The notes below the pieces were generated by a model. The model searched no databases. It was not told where the DNA came from and saw nothing but the letters and a program-made list of their open reading frames with translations. The position numbers and the translations under genes are program-made. This document shows positions 41,044 through 51,355 of a stretch of DNA of 64,000 nt, one piece after another; the first letter of the stretch is position 1, and each line of letters starts with the position of its first letter. The stretch comes from Pyropia haitanensis (Eukaryota > Rhodophyta > Bangiophyceae > Bangiales > Bangiaceae): contig SDUX01000082.1 of NCBI GenBank assembly GCA_008729055.1, positions 1 through 64,000 on the forward strand, given 5' to 3'.

Positions 41044-41799
41044 CAGTTGGTATCCAATATTATTTGCCCACCCCAACTGTCAGATCCTGATATTTATTTT
41101 GACGCGTCGCGACCGTCCGTTTCCACTACAAGAAACGCATCAGTACTTGGTGCCGGATCCGTTCGCTGCCACCACCCCCCGCACTCGGCGGCACATGCTC
41201 TCCGTCAGCTTCTTGAAATAAGCAGGATGACAGCCCAAGGCCCTTGATGGCCCTCCGGACCGTGCTGACGGACACCTTGCGGAGGGGGGGGCCGCCAGCT
41301 GTGCTGGTGCGGCCCTCGTTGACCTTTTCCGCAATCTCGGCCATTGAGGCGAAAGGGTTGTCGTCCATCACCCGGCGGAGCCCACGCAGCTCTCGAGGGC
41401 TGAGGAGCTTGGGACGGCCCCGGTAGTCTTGGCGCGCAGTGGCGGCGGTCCGCCGCGCGTTGGCCGCGTGGTAGCTGACCGTCGTCTTGGGGATGCCCAG
41501 CGCGGTGGCGATGGCGCCGTTGGACTTCTTGTTGGCGACCATGGTTCTGATGGCGCCGACTTGCCGGGGGCATAGGGGGGTCCTGCCCTTGCCCGCCATG
41601 GTGTTGTTTTTTTTTTTTTCTCCCCTGGTAGAGAAGCAATGGGCTCTTTTTTATAGCACCGTGCGCCGCGACGCTGCGCCCAAGTGACTGCAATGCGCCA
41701 GAGCGGCACCGCTGAGGCCGCTTTTTGGATCTCGTCCGTGGTCAAATAGGTGCAAAAAGTGACCCGCCAGGGTGGGCAAATAATATTGGGTACGAACTG
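41044..41799 (-). mobile_element. Tc1/mariner-type element, 756 bp, internally deleted
   Basis: Starts CAGTTGGTAT and, read from the other end, CAGTTCGTAC. The terminal repeats match at about 28 of 30 positions through TTATTTGCCCACC. Both ends are flanked by TA (41042-41043 and 41800-41801), the target of Tc1/mariner elements. Inside, on the minus strand, is the N-terminal DNA-binding half of the transposase (41126-41599) with its own TATA-like box (41647-41655). The catalytic DDE/D half is gone, so the element is non-autonomous. Confidence 0.85.
41126..41599 (-). CDS. Truncated Tc1-type transposase: paired helix-turn-helix domain only
   Basis: 157 residues from ATG 41599. The first helix-turn-helix (about 10-45) contains K-S-N-G-A-I-A-T-A-L-G-I-P-K-T-T-V. 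Then comes R-G-R-P-K, the AT-hook-like linker of paired-type transposases, and a second helix-turn-helix (about 68-120) ending T-V-R-R-A-I-K-G-L-G-L. After Cys125 the frame appears to slip: another phase reads Y-F-K-K-L-T-E-S-M-C, which looks like the true continuation. No catalytic Asp triad follows before the right terminal repeat. If expressed, the product could bind the repeats but not cut, and could repress relatives. It is more likely decay than domestication. Confidence 0.7.
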   Translation of the reverse strand: MAGKGRTPLCPRQVGAIRTMVANKKSNGAIATALGIPKTTVSYHAANARRTAATARQDYRGRPKLLSPRELRGLRRVMDDNPFASMAEIAEKVNEGRTSTAGGPPLRKVSVSTVRRAIKGLGLSSCLFQEADGEHVPPSAGGGGSERIRHQVLMRFL

Positions 41800-41801
41800 T
41801 A

Positions 41802-43070
41802 CGTGAGGCCATCCTACCCCCCCCCCCGATCGATGTGCCCCCCCGAGCGGACTGCGTCACCCATCCCCCCACCGCTTCTCTCAGACCCGGCCTACCGCTG
41901 GAGCTTTGCCGCACTGCTCGTCCCTATTGAAATATGCGGCATGACCATGACAGTGGCAAAGACCCCACCCCACCCCTCATACGGCTGCACCAACCCTCCT
42001 CCGCACCCCCCCCCCCGCCCCGCCTTGGCCCCCTCCGCATCCCTCTCGCCCTCCCCCCCCCTCCCCTGTCCCCCTCCGTCAAGCCGTCCCCTCCCCCCCC
42101 CTGCTCTCTTCTCAAAGAATCGCCCCTCGACGCCGCGGCCTAGCAGCAACCCCGGCATTCGCAGCCGCCGCGCACCACCAGCCGCTTGAGTCCCCACCTA
42201 CCCAGCTGCCCTATCCTCCCATCGGACCGACAAGATTTCCGCACAGACCACCAGTCCACTTGGCACGTGCATCACCCGTCCACCCTGCGACTGACGCCCA
42301 TCCCAGCAGGCGGTGGACAGGGCGGTCGTGGGAAGGCAAGCAATCGGGTGCCACAAAGACAAGGGAGGGAGGGGAGGGAGGAGGGAGCGGGGGAGGGAGA
42401 AAGGAAGGGGGGGAAGAGGGGGGGCGGAGAGGGGGCTCAAGGACGCTGTGGCAGTGCAAGACTGTACAACGGGCTAGTTTGCGTGCCTTTGGGGCGGTCG
42501 ATTCAAAGGACTGAATGGCCGGCAGGCGGCCACGCGTGGTCACGCGAGAAAGCCGCAGCTGCCGCATGACTCTATCCGGTCGGGCTGCGGCCCCCCGCGC
42601 AGTGGTGCTCAAAGCGGGATCCATGACAAGCCGGTTTTTCCGAGAAAAGGCTTGTCAAGACCTTGTCAAGGATTGTACAATCCCCCCACCATGTGGCGTT
42701 CGTCCCTGTCGGCCGCCGCAGCGAGCCCGCCCCCCCCCCATCACCACAGCACCGCAGCACAGCGACGGCCTCAAGAACACCCAGGAGCCCGGCGCGCCAC
42801 AGACCTCCACCCAGCCACCACCGGTATGAGATGGTAATTGCAATCAGGTGCAATGAGGTGCGATGGGCCCAATGGATATCAAGTCATGATCTCAAGTTGC
42901 TGAAGACTCGATGCCAAGACCGTCAAGATTGTCATTGCAGTGGGGACGATGGGGCGCGATGCCAAGACCGTGGCGACGATGTGGAGCCGACCGAGACCTT
43001 AAGGACTTGGGAGCCGAGCGAGACTAGGCGCCGAGACCGTGGTGACCAAGGAGCCGACCGAGACTGGGCG
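41802..43070. other. Intergenic region with polypyrimidine and polypurine tracts
   Basis: Contains a C/T-rich strand at about 41990-42115, a G/A-rich strand at 42357-42440, a 14-bp palindrome GGATTGTACAATCC (42670-42683) and degenerate repeats of GAGCCGACCGAGAC (about 42980-43065). No coding frame with a domain was found. Confidence 0.55.
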
Positions 43071-43949
43071 CTACGACGCCGCACCTGCTCCACCCCAGCC
43101 CTCGCCGCCGCCGCCGCGGCCGCCGCTGCCGCCACCGTCCCCGCCGCCGCTGCCATCGCCGCCGCCACCGCCACCACCGCCGCCACCGCCTCTGGTGCTA
43201 CCACCCCTCCCCCCGCGCCCCACTTCCCGCGGCTCGGCCGCTGGCTCCCGCACCACCTCCCACTCCCAGTCCGCCGTCTCGTCGGGGTAGTAGTCGTCCT
43301 CGTCCCACCCCTCGTTGCCCGCCGCGGCGGCGGCGGCGGCAGCGGCCGCAGCCGCCGCAGCGGGGCTGGAGGCGGCGGCGGCGGCACCCCCACCCGCCGC
43401 CGCGCCCGCGTTGCGGGCCGCCAGGCGGGCGCGCCAGCCGCAGCCGCCACCGCCGCCGCCGCCGCCGCCACCGCCACTGCCGTCACGGCCACCGCCGCCA
43501 CCGCCACCGCCATGACGACGGCCGCCGTCGTCACGGCCACCACGTCCACCGCGGCCGACACCCCTCATCCGCCCACCGCCACGGGCGCCCCTCGTCACCC
43601 CTGGCCCCGGTCCCCCACCCATCTCTCCTCGGGCACCGCCCGCCGCACGCCGTCCCCAAGACGCGCCGTCCGCGGCCGGGGGCCACCGGCGGCGGGACCC
43701 CCCCACCCCCCCCCCAGGGCCGGCGCGGTCAAATGCCGCCCGGTCAAAGACGACCAGCGTCTCGATCGCGTCGGTGCCCGGACTAACAGAGGTAGAGCAG
43801 GAGGGACGCCGCATAGCCATTGACAGTGTTTTATTCTTTGGGTTGCGGCAAACAAAAGAAAAGAAACAACAAAGGATACAAACGCGTGTCCGTGGAGAAA
43901 ACACGGACGCTCCAACAGCCCACCTGAAGACGACAGATGTGCGGAGCAT
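43071..43949 (-). CDS. RGG/Gly-rich protein with a 26-nt first coding exon
   Basis: Exon 1 is 43924-43949 and exon 2 is 43071-43782. The 141-bp intron (43783-43923) starts GTGGGC and ends CCTCTGTTAG. Splicing joins M-L-R-T-S-V-V-F to S-P-G-T-D-A-I-E in frame, giving about 245 residues. A minus-strand TATATAA box lies 87 bp upstream of the ATG. The product has repeated R-G-G and R-G-R motifs, poly-Gly and poly-Ala runs, and one complex acidic segment, W-D-E-D-D-Y-Y-P-D-E-T. RGG proteins usually bind RNA or phase-separate; no RNA-binding fold is seen. The exon structure is inferred from splice motifs and frame only. Confidence 0.5.
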   Translation of the reverse strand: MLRTSVVFRWAVGASVFSPRTRVCILCCFFSFVCRNPKNKTLSMAMRRPSCSTSVSPGTDAIETLVVFDRAAFDRAGPGGGVGGSRRRWPPAADGASWGRRAAGGARGEMGGGPGPGVTRGARGGGRMRGVGRGGRGGRDDGGRRHGGGGGGGGRDGSGGGGGGGGGGGCGWRARLAARNAGAAAGGGAAAAASSPAAAAAAAAAAAAAAGNEGWDEDDYYPDETADWEWEVVREPAAEPREVGRGGRGGSTRGGGGGGGGGGGDGSGGGDGGGSGGRGGGGEGWGGAGAAS

Positions 43950-44035
43950 AGTCGCGCAGGGAGGTGGGCGGGAGGCGCGAAGACGACGGACGTGCCGGGC
44001 CGGCGAGAGGGGGAGAGCGGCGAGAAGCGGCGGGG

Positions 44036-44042
44036 TTATATA
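44036..44042 (-). promoter_or_regulatory. TATA box of the RGG-protein gene
   Basis: TATATAA on the minus strand in otherwise GC-rich sequence, 87 bp before the proposed ATG at 43949, a plausible distance for a core promoter with a short leader. Confidence 0.55.
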
Positions 44043-44594
44043 CCGGCGGCGGGCGCCCAGCCAGGGCGCCACAGACCGAGCGCGTGCCCGCTCCAGGCGA
44101 GCGCACCAAGCGTGGTGCGCCGCAGCCCGCGTCCGCTCTCGGGCGTGCTGCTCGCCCTCGGCTGCCCGCCTCGGCCCTTGCCGCAGCAAGGGTGTCAGTC
44201 GCTGCTACCGTCCGCCCGTGGGTGCAATTTGCACTCTCGGCCGCCCGCAGCCGACCTGGATGCTCGAATTGGAGTTACGCGGAGACAGAGGCAAGTAACA
44301 ATGCAAAAAAGATGGCGGCCTCGGCGGGGCTCACCGCTCACCCCGCTCGCACCAGCCGCTGGACGTCACCTTTCTGCTCACCCAAAATGGCACATGGTCG
44401 GAGTCCGGACCACAGAACCACGAGCGTAAGACAAACATGATGAGCAAAACCTGGGCGCAACAATGATCTGGGAGGGCCACAATTTCGTTGTGGGCCCCGA
44501 CACCACCCGAAAAGCCGTTTGCGCTGAACCACGGTTTAGCGGGCACTGCGCGGCGGCTATCGTTACTCTCACGGCGGTCACAGCGCCGTCGGCC

Positions 44595-45630
44595 ATGACA
44601 GCAGGACCCATGAAGGGCGAGGAAAAGGGCGCGGCCAAGAAGGCGATGGTGCCCAAGGCGTCGACCCCCAAGGGGGCGGCTTCTGCAGTCGGCGCTGGCC
44701 TGGCGGCAGGGGCGACGACGTCGGGAGAAGCGGCGCCCGTGCCTGCACTGGCCGATTGCGCCAAGCGGGCCGCCCGCAGCGTCGGCGGGGATGACGGGAG
44801 ACGCGGCTGGCAGTGCCTCGGCGCGGGCTTTGGCAAAGCACCCCACGGCGGGGCTCAGACGGCCGCTGCCGGCCGGCAAGCAGGCCGCTGCCGCGGCTGG
44901 CGGCCTTGCCGGTGCGCCGCCGCCGCAGCCAGGGATGGGCGGCGCGCCGCTGACGCCCGTGTCGGACGCAGCCGCCCCGCCCGCAGCGAGCGGGGCCGGT
45001 GCGTCGGGCTGGCTAGCCGACTCGGCTGCCGCCACCGCGGCGGGCGTACACGGTGACGCGGGTGGTGGTGGCACCGCGGCTGCCCCGTATGGCGGCCGCA
45101 TTGACAACTACCCGGGCGGTGGCGGCGACGCGTACGGGCAGCTGCCGCCAGCGGGGATGTTGGACGCGCCGTGTGCATCCGCGCCGCCACGCAACCGTGA
45201 CCCCGCGGGTCGGTATGGGTGCGCGCCCGGACGCCGCACCGGTGTCGGCGGCCGTGGGGCCCCTGCGGGAGTTCCCGGTCGGGACGCCTATACCACTGGC
45301 CACGGGGCCGATGGGGGTTGCGGCAGCGCCGGCGAAAGCGCTGGTAGTGGTGACGTTGGGTCGGCCCTGCCCCTCGTCGCTGCGCGCGACGCGACACCAC
45401 GACGGCGATGGCATCCCGCTCCTCTTCCCCTCTGTCCGTCAGTCTCCCCGCGGCACGCGACCGCGTGTGTGAGAGGACGAGGGGTGGTCGGACGTGGCCC
45501 CTGGCAAAGGACGGCACCCACGGCTGGACGGGGGGGGCACACGCGCTTCACAGACTTCTCTACTCTTCGTTTGACCAGCTATCGGTACCCTCCGCTTGCT
45601 TGGATCCCTTCGTCCGTGGTTTCCGTGTAG
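44595..45630 (+). CDS. Possible Ala/Gly/Lys-rich protein, frame uncertain
   Basis: A weak candidate. From ATG 44595 the frame reads M-T-A-G-P-M-K-G-E-E-K-G-A-A-K-K, a Lys/Ala-rich start. Near 44788 (GGGG) the more protein-like sequence passes to the next phase (...S-A-R-A-L-A-K-H-P-T..., later Y-G-G-R-I-D-N-Y-P-G-G), which stays open to 45630. A one-base homopolymer error or an intron would join them. No domain is recognisable, and the last ~60 codons look like chance sequence. Alternatives: a fragment, or no gene. Confidence 0.25.
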
Positions 45631-45904
45631 CCGTCCTCCCCCCGGTCAGCCCAGCACGCGACTGGCGGCCGGCGCTCGCTCCGGCACCAGCCAATCCGCA
45701 GCGTCCGCACTGCGTGCCCGGCGGTCGCTCCCCGCCACGGCCGAGGGGGACGACCGCCGTCGCGGCGCCGCCTGCCCCTTGTTTCAAAACGCCGGGCCGC
45801 TGCGACCCGCCCCACCTGGGGCTGCGGCGACCCGTTGAGTCCAACGCGACGGCGGCTGCCCCTCACTGGGTCGCCGCCGCCCATGCCAGTAGTGAGCTGG
45901 GGCA

Positions 45905-47071
45905 CTACCGCGAGCGGCGACCGCCCCTCCGGAAGTAGACCACCGAGCCGTACGTGTCTCGCTGGACGCCATACCCATACACGTTGCGCCGCGGGACGTA
46001 CACGCCGCCGCCGCCCGACCCGTAGTAGTCCGACCCGTAGTAGTCTGTCCCGCCGCTGCCCGACCCGCCATTGTCCGAGTCATCGTCGTCGTCCGAGCTG
46101 CCATCGTCCGACCCGCCGTCGTTTGGCGCGTCGCAGTTGACCCGGCCGTCCATGTCGCCGGCAGCCATGCACGTGCCGCCGCCGGCGCCGTCGGGCGTGC
46201 ACGTGTAGCCCTCCCAGCATACCGCCGTATCCGCCGCGCACGCCGCGCACGGCGCGGCAAAGGTGCGGCAGCGTGCGCGGACGCCGCCCGCGGCGCTCGT
46301 CTCCCAGCCAGCCCGGCAGTAGGCGCCGGCTGCCGTGTCGCACTGGGAGTCGCTGCTGCAGGGGGAGCCCAGCGACAGGGTGACCGCCGGGGCATACGGC
46401 GCCGGAGTGACGATGGGTGTCTCGACAGGGTACGCGGGCTGCGTCTGGACGGGGTACGCGGGCGTGGGCGTCGCCTCCTCCTCCCCGTTGTCACCACCGC
46501 CGCCACCATAGGTCGGCTCGCGTGCAGCCATACTCGTACACTGCCGCCCTTCCTCCGTGTCCGTCCAAGAGCCAAACACCTGCGTCACCCACACGAGCTT
46601 CTCATTGTCAATGTACACGCCCGTCGTGACAAAGTCCGCCTCGCTGAGCGTGTTCTTGAGGTGCGGCGGGCTGTTCTCCAGGTTGGTAATCGACTCGGCG
46701 GTGACGTCCCCGTCGTCCGCGTGCGGTCCGTACATGCACAGGTTCTCGGCGCTGAAAAACGCGTTGCCACAGTCGGCCGCCGCGGCAATGTCTGGGAACG
46801 TTTGGTGCACGAGGCCCGCCGCCTGGTTGGTGGCCAGCACCTTGGAGTGCCCGACGGTGTTGGTCAGCAGCGTCGCGGGGCCCATCGCCAGCGGCGGCTT
46901 GCCCCGCTTGGCCCGCACCGCGTTGGTGTTGCGGAGCGCGGACGAGGCCAGGCAGTAGGTGTCGTCGTCAGCACACTCATTCCTGGCCGCCGCGGGGGTG
47001 GCGGCGCCCACCGCCAAGGCAGTGGCCGCCAGCAGCACGGCAGCACCCGTCCAGCTACGGGAGCAGCCCAT
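45905..47071 (-). CDS. Secreted CAP/PR-1-family protein with Cys-rich module (paralogue 2)
   Basis: 388 residues from ATG 47071. Signal peptide about 1-29 (cleavage likely after A-A-A). The CAP domain spans about 34-169, with A-E-N at 108-110, S-P-P-H near 134-137 and W-V-T-Q-V-F-G-S-W at its end. The hinge is Pro/Thr/Tyr-rich with repeated Y-P-V-x-T. The Cys-rich module and C-P-style spacing match paralogue 1 almost position for position. An Asp/Ser-rich acidic stretch (D-D-G-S-S-D-D-D-D-D) replaces the poly-Ala of paralogue 1, and the tail is Tyr/Gly/Arg-rich. It lacks the long homopolymeric runs, so it probably shows the more ancestral form. Extracellular or wall location is expected. Confidence 0.88.
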   Translation of the reverse strand: MGCSRSWTGAAVLLAATALAVGAATPAAARNECADDDTYCLASSALRNTNAVRAKRGKPPLAMGPATLLTNTVGHSKVLATNQAAGLVHQTFPDIAAAADCGNAFFSAENLCMYGPHADDGDVTAESITNLENSPPHLKNTLSEADFVTTGVYIDNEKLVWVTQVFGSWTDTEEGRQCTSMAAREPTYGGGGGDNGEEEATPTPAYPVQTQPAYPVETPIVTPAPYAPAVTLSLGSPCSSDSQCDTAAGAYCRAGWETSAAGGVRARCRTFAAPCAACAADTAVCWEGYTCTPDGAGGGTCMAAGDMDGRVNCDAPNDGGSDDGSSDDDDDSDNGGSGSGGTDYYGSDYYGSGGGGVYVPRRNVYGYGVQRDTYGSVVYFRRGGRRSR

Positions 47072-47533
47072 GGTAGTGTGGGGGATGAGGGGGTACTAGC
47101 AAGGGTGGTGGGAGGTTGGTGTTGGGGTAGTAGGGGAGACAGGGGGGGGGGGGGGGGGAAAGACGGTCGGTATCGGGCTAGTGGAAGAGCGCAGGGTAGA
47201 GGGCTTGTCCCTCGGTCGGCGAGGAGCGCGGGATGACGCTTTGGGAGCAGCTGCTGTCGTGCGTGCCGGCTCGGAGCTGCTGCGCCAAACCGCGGCCCAC
47301 CCAGCGACCCGGCGGCGAGCTCTTAACGCCATCACCCCCCCCTCCCACCCCCAGCCAGCCACCCGCGGCCATCGCTTGACCCGCCCGCACGCGGTGCGCG
47401 CGCGGTCGGCGGCGTCCACCACCGGCGGGCGGCGCCCCCCCCCCCCCACCGGTTGCTCCCGCCGCGGCCATCCCCTCGGCGCGGCGGCGCGGCGGCCGCC
47501 GCCGCCGCCGCGCATGGGCAACCGCCGGCACGA

Positions 47534-47564
<31 letters not shown>

Positions 47565-48172
47565 GCGCCCGCGGCCGCGCCGGGCGGGGCGGGTCCCCCA
47601 CGCGGCGGGAGCCGCGCGCGGGGGCACCCCATTTATCCCCCCCCCCCGGCCGGCCGCCCCGCGCGGCGGCCGGCACGCGGGCGGCGGCCGCGTGACGCGG
47701 CCGCGGGCGGCGGGGGGGGGGGGGGGGCGCCGCGGCCGCCGCGCGCCACGGCGGCGGCGGCGGCGGTGGTGGTGGCGGCGGCGGCGGCGGTGGCCCATTG
47801 GGATCACCGCGACAAAGGGGGTGGCCGTGGGGGGAACGAGGGGGGACGCGGGGGGGGGGGGGGGGGGGGGGGGGAGGGCGCCAGGGGGTCGGACGCACGC
47901 GTGGGTGGCACGCCGCCGCCGCCGCGGCGGCGGCGGCGGCGGCGGCGGCGTCCCCCCCCCCGGTCCACCGCCACGGCGCGTCCGACGCGCCGCCGCCCAT
48001 GACCGGTACAACGGGGACGCTACGCGCGGCCGCGGCGGCGGCGGCGGCGGCGCACGGCGGCGCGACGGCGCGGCGCCCCACCGGCACGGGCGGCAGCCGC
48101 GGCGGCCGGCGCGCCGCGAGTGGCGGCCGCCACCACGCGCGGCACGCGCCGCGGCGGCCGGCGGGTCGGCGG

Positions 48173-48204
<32 letters not shown>

Positions 48205-48993
48205 CCGGCCGAGCCGTCGTGTCAAGGGCGCGCCGCCGCCGCCGCGGCGGCGCGTCGGCCGCGGCACGCCGCGGTGGTCACGGCGGGGGCCCACGGGGAG
48301 GAGCCGCCGGCCGCCCGCCGTCGGCGGCCGCGGTGCCTCGACAGACACTGGCCGGCGGCGCGCCGCGGGCGGTGGGGGGGGGGGGGGGGGGGGGGGGAGG
48401 GCGGGGGGGGGGGGGGGAAGGGGGGGAAGGGGGGGGGGACGCCGCGGCCCGCCGCCGCGAGCCGCGGCGCCGCCGTCTCGGGCGGCCGCCGCCGCGGCGG
48501 CCGCCGGCGGGGGGCGGCGCGTCGCGTGGCGGGCGGCGGCGGCGTGGCGCGCCGCGGCGGCCGCCGCCCGTGCCGCCCCGCGGCGGCCGCCGCCATCCAC
48601 GCGGGCGGCCGCGCCGCCGCGGCGGCCACCCCGCGTGTGCAACGCGGGCGCCGGGTGGGGGTACATGGGACAGGGCCGGGGGAGAGGGGAGGGGGGGGGG
48701 GGGGGGGCGGGGGAGGGGAAGCCCCCGCCGCCACCGCCGCCGCGCGTGCGTCGCGGGCGGCGGCGGTGGTGAGGCCGCCGCCATAGCCGCCCTCCCCCCG
48801 CCGCACGAGCCGGGCGCGGCGTGCACACGGCGCGGCTGCCGCCGGAACCCCCCCCCCCCCCCCCGCCGCCTCCTCCCCCTTCACCTCCACCGCAGGCAGC
48901 GCAGGGACACGTCCACGGACCAAAAGACGGGACCCATGGGCGGGGACGACACAAGCGGCGGCACGGGCACCCACGCGGGCGGGGTCACGCCGC

Positions 48994-49024
<31 letters not shown>

Positions 49025-49221
49025 GGGCGGCCGCCAACGCGGGCGGCCACACGACACGCGGCGCGTCCGCGCACCACCCCCCCACCCCCCCCCCCCCCCA
49101 ACCGCCCGCTTCCAACCGCGCCAGCCGGCACGACCACCCCCCGCGGGGGGCCGCCACGCACCGGGGCGGGGCGGCAAGGCGGGCCCACCCCCCCGGCGGC
49201 GCGCGGGTGGTCGCCCCCTCG

Positions 49222-49265
<44 letters not shown>

Positions 49266-49506
49266 GCCGCCGCCGGCGGGCCGCCGCGATCCCACCCCCC
49301 CGCGCCTGCGGGAGGACGCGGCGGCAGACGCGGGCGACCGCGACGGCGGCTGTGCGTGGAGGAGGGCGGGAGGACGGGGGGTGGGGGGGGGGGGGAAGGG
49401 GAACCCCCCGCCCGCCCGCCCACCGCCCACGCCGCCGCCGGCCACCAGCCGCCGGCCGGCGGCCGCCGGCAAACGGGCGACGCCGCACCGGGCCGCGGCG
49501 GCGGCG

Positions 49507-49543
<37 letters not shown>

Positions 49544-50548
49544 GGCGGCACGCCTTCCCCCCCCCCCCCCGGCGGGGTGGACGGCCGCGAGCCGCCGCCG
49601 CCGCCGCCGGCGGCGGCGGGATTGCCGCGGCGGCGCCGTGCCGCGGCGGCCGCGCCGCGGCGGGGGGGGGGGGGGGGGGGCGCCGCGCGTCGCCGCGGCG
49701 GCGCGGCGTCGCGGCGGCGCGGCCGCCGTCGTGGACGCACCGTGTGCGGCGGGGGGGGGGGACCCGCCGGCCGGCCGGCCGGGGGTGGCCCGCGGCGGCG
49801 TGACGCGCGCGAGAACCGGCGGGACCATGGCTAGTCAATGGGGTGCGTGGCGGCGCGGGTGGCGGTCACGAGGCCAATCTGTCCGCCACGGATCTTGCCG
49901 CTACGGAGAGCCGTTGGGGAACTAGCCACGGACGGACAAACCGACAGACAGAGAAGAGAATCTCGTCGAGGGCGTCGCCGCTGGCCATCGGGCACGAGGC
50001 GGCGCCGTGTGGGCCTTTGAGGTGGTGCGGGGATGGGGCAGGCCAGCGGGCGATACCGGCTTCCAACCCCGTGTGCTGTACCGCCCTTTGCGTCCCCGCA
50101 CTGACGTCTTCTTTTGCGTGTCGCCCTTTCCCTCTCTACAAAGACCTCATCCGCCCGACGAAAACCCCCGCAGGAGTTGTTGCTGTCGCGTGCCCGCCAG
50201 CCAACCGTGGACCTGACACGCACCGACTCGGGCGCGTTTTGGTTCCCCCCGCGGTTCCACCCCACCCCATGCGTGGGAGCTAACGGCGACGTACGGTTGG
50301 TATGTGTTCCGTCGCGAACACGACCGCGGTGCGGTGGTGCGGCTGTGGGTCGTGTCTTTGCCGTGCTCGACGTGCTCCGAGAACACAGATGGACTCAAAG
50401 TCTCGTCCATCGACATCTATTCATCTACGGGCCAGAGGTGCGTTCCAAACAGGCGACCCCCCTACGTCTCTTCCACAACCACTGGCCACTCTAGCCAGCT
50501 TTCTATGCATGGTGGGGGTCTCCGTCAACCGCTCTGCCCAACAACTCT
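47072..50548. other. Extreme G/C-tract desert, no supported gene
   Basis: From about 47140 to 49820 nearly all sequence is GCC/CGG repeat or C/G homopolymer, some 15-25 bases long (for example 47850-47875 and 48375-48430). Huge frames are open on both strands, but all are Pro/Arg/Ala/Gly and overlap each other, so none is called. The last 700 bp (49830-50548) return to ordinary composition and form the 3' flank of the small heat-shock gene. Confidence 0.6.
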
Positions 50549-51355
50549 CTACGCGATGGGGATGTCCACAGCCTCCTCCGCCGGCGGCTCTGGCTCCGCC
50601 TTGACCTTGGGCACCGTCACCGACAGCACCCCGTCCTTCACCGCCGCCCGGATCTCGTCCTTGGCCGACGTGTCCGCGTCGGCAGGCAGCCGCAGCGTCC
50701 GCGAAAAGGCGCCGTAGACGAGCTCACTGCGCACGTTGCGCACGTCCGCCTCGGCGGCGGGTGCCTCCGCGTCCGTGGCCTCCTCCCTGGTCTCCGCTGG
50801 CGGCGCCTTGTTGCCGCTCACCACAATGAGCCGGTCGGCGGCCTTGAGCTCGGTCTTGACGTTCCGCCCGACGCCGGGCAGCTCCAGCCGGTACACGTAC
50901 GACGTGGGCGTCTCGGCCCGCTCCGCACGGGGCACCCAGTCCACTTGCTGCCGCCGCTGCTGCTGCTGCCGCCGACGCTGCTGGGCGCCCCACTCTCCGG
51001 GTGTCGGCCCAGCGCGCGGGCCGCAGCGGCCGCCCGCGAACGGCCCCGAAAACGCGCCAGAGTTGCGCAGAAACTCCGCGGCCATGCCCGAGAAGGTCTC
51101 CATCAGCTCCTCCTGGGTCGGGCCCCGGCCGGGCGCGCCCACCCGTCGACCCTGTGCGGCAGCCGCGGCGCGGCTCGCGTTGCGCCGGCGCCACGCCTCC
51201 CGCTGCGCATCCGCGGACGGGTAGCCGCCGCGAATGGTCATGCGGGGGGTGACCGCCGCCGCCGCCAGCGGACGCCCCTTCACCGCCGTGGCGGGGCGGC
51301 CCAGCGTTCGCGCCGCGGGCGCGCCAACGCCGACTGCTGTGACGACAAAGGCCAT
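50549..51355 (-). CDS. Small heat-shock protein (Hsp20/alpha-crystallin), probably plastid-targeted
   Basis: 268 residues from ATG 51355. An ATP-independent chaperone that holds unfolding proteins. Residues 1-45 are Ala/Arg/Thr-rich with almost no acidic residues, a plausible plastid transit peptide. A Gln/Arg-rich stretch is at 125-137. The alpha-crystallin domain (about 138-252) contains Y-V-Y-R-L-E-L-P-G-V, the R-L-I-V-V-S-G strand, and A-x-x-x-G-V-L-S-V-T-V-P, the family signature. An acidic Glu/Ala insertion (187-205) enlarges the loop that mediates dimerisation. An A-V-D-I-P-I-A end matches the C-terminal I-x-I oligomerisation motif. A CATAAAAGC box (51541-51549, minus strand) may be the TATA element; no clear heat-shock element triplet was found. 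Confidence 0.92.
   Translation of the reverse strand: MAFVVTAVGVGAPAARTLGRPATAVKGRPLAAAAVTPRMTIRGGYPSADAQREAWRRRNASRAAAAAQGRRVGAPGRGPTQEELMETFSGMAAEFLRNSGAFSGPFAGGRCGPRAGPTPGEWGAQQRRRQQQQRRQQVDWVPRAERAETPTSYVYRLELPGVGRNVKTELKAADRLIVVSGNKAPPAETREEATDAEAPAAEADVRNVRSELVYGAFSRTLRLPADADTSAKDEIRAAVKDGVLSVTVPKVKAEPEPPAEEAVDIPIA

Noticed and set aside
47332..49925. Frames of 500-600 codons on both strands
   Set aside because: Absence of stop codons is expected in GCC/CGG repeats; no protein-like segment was found in any frame.
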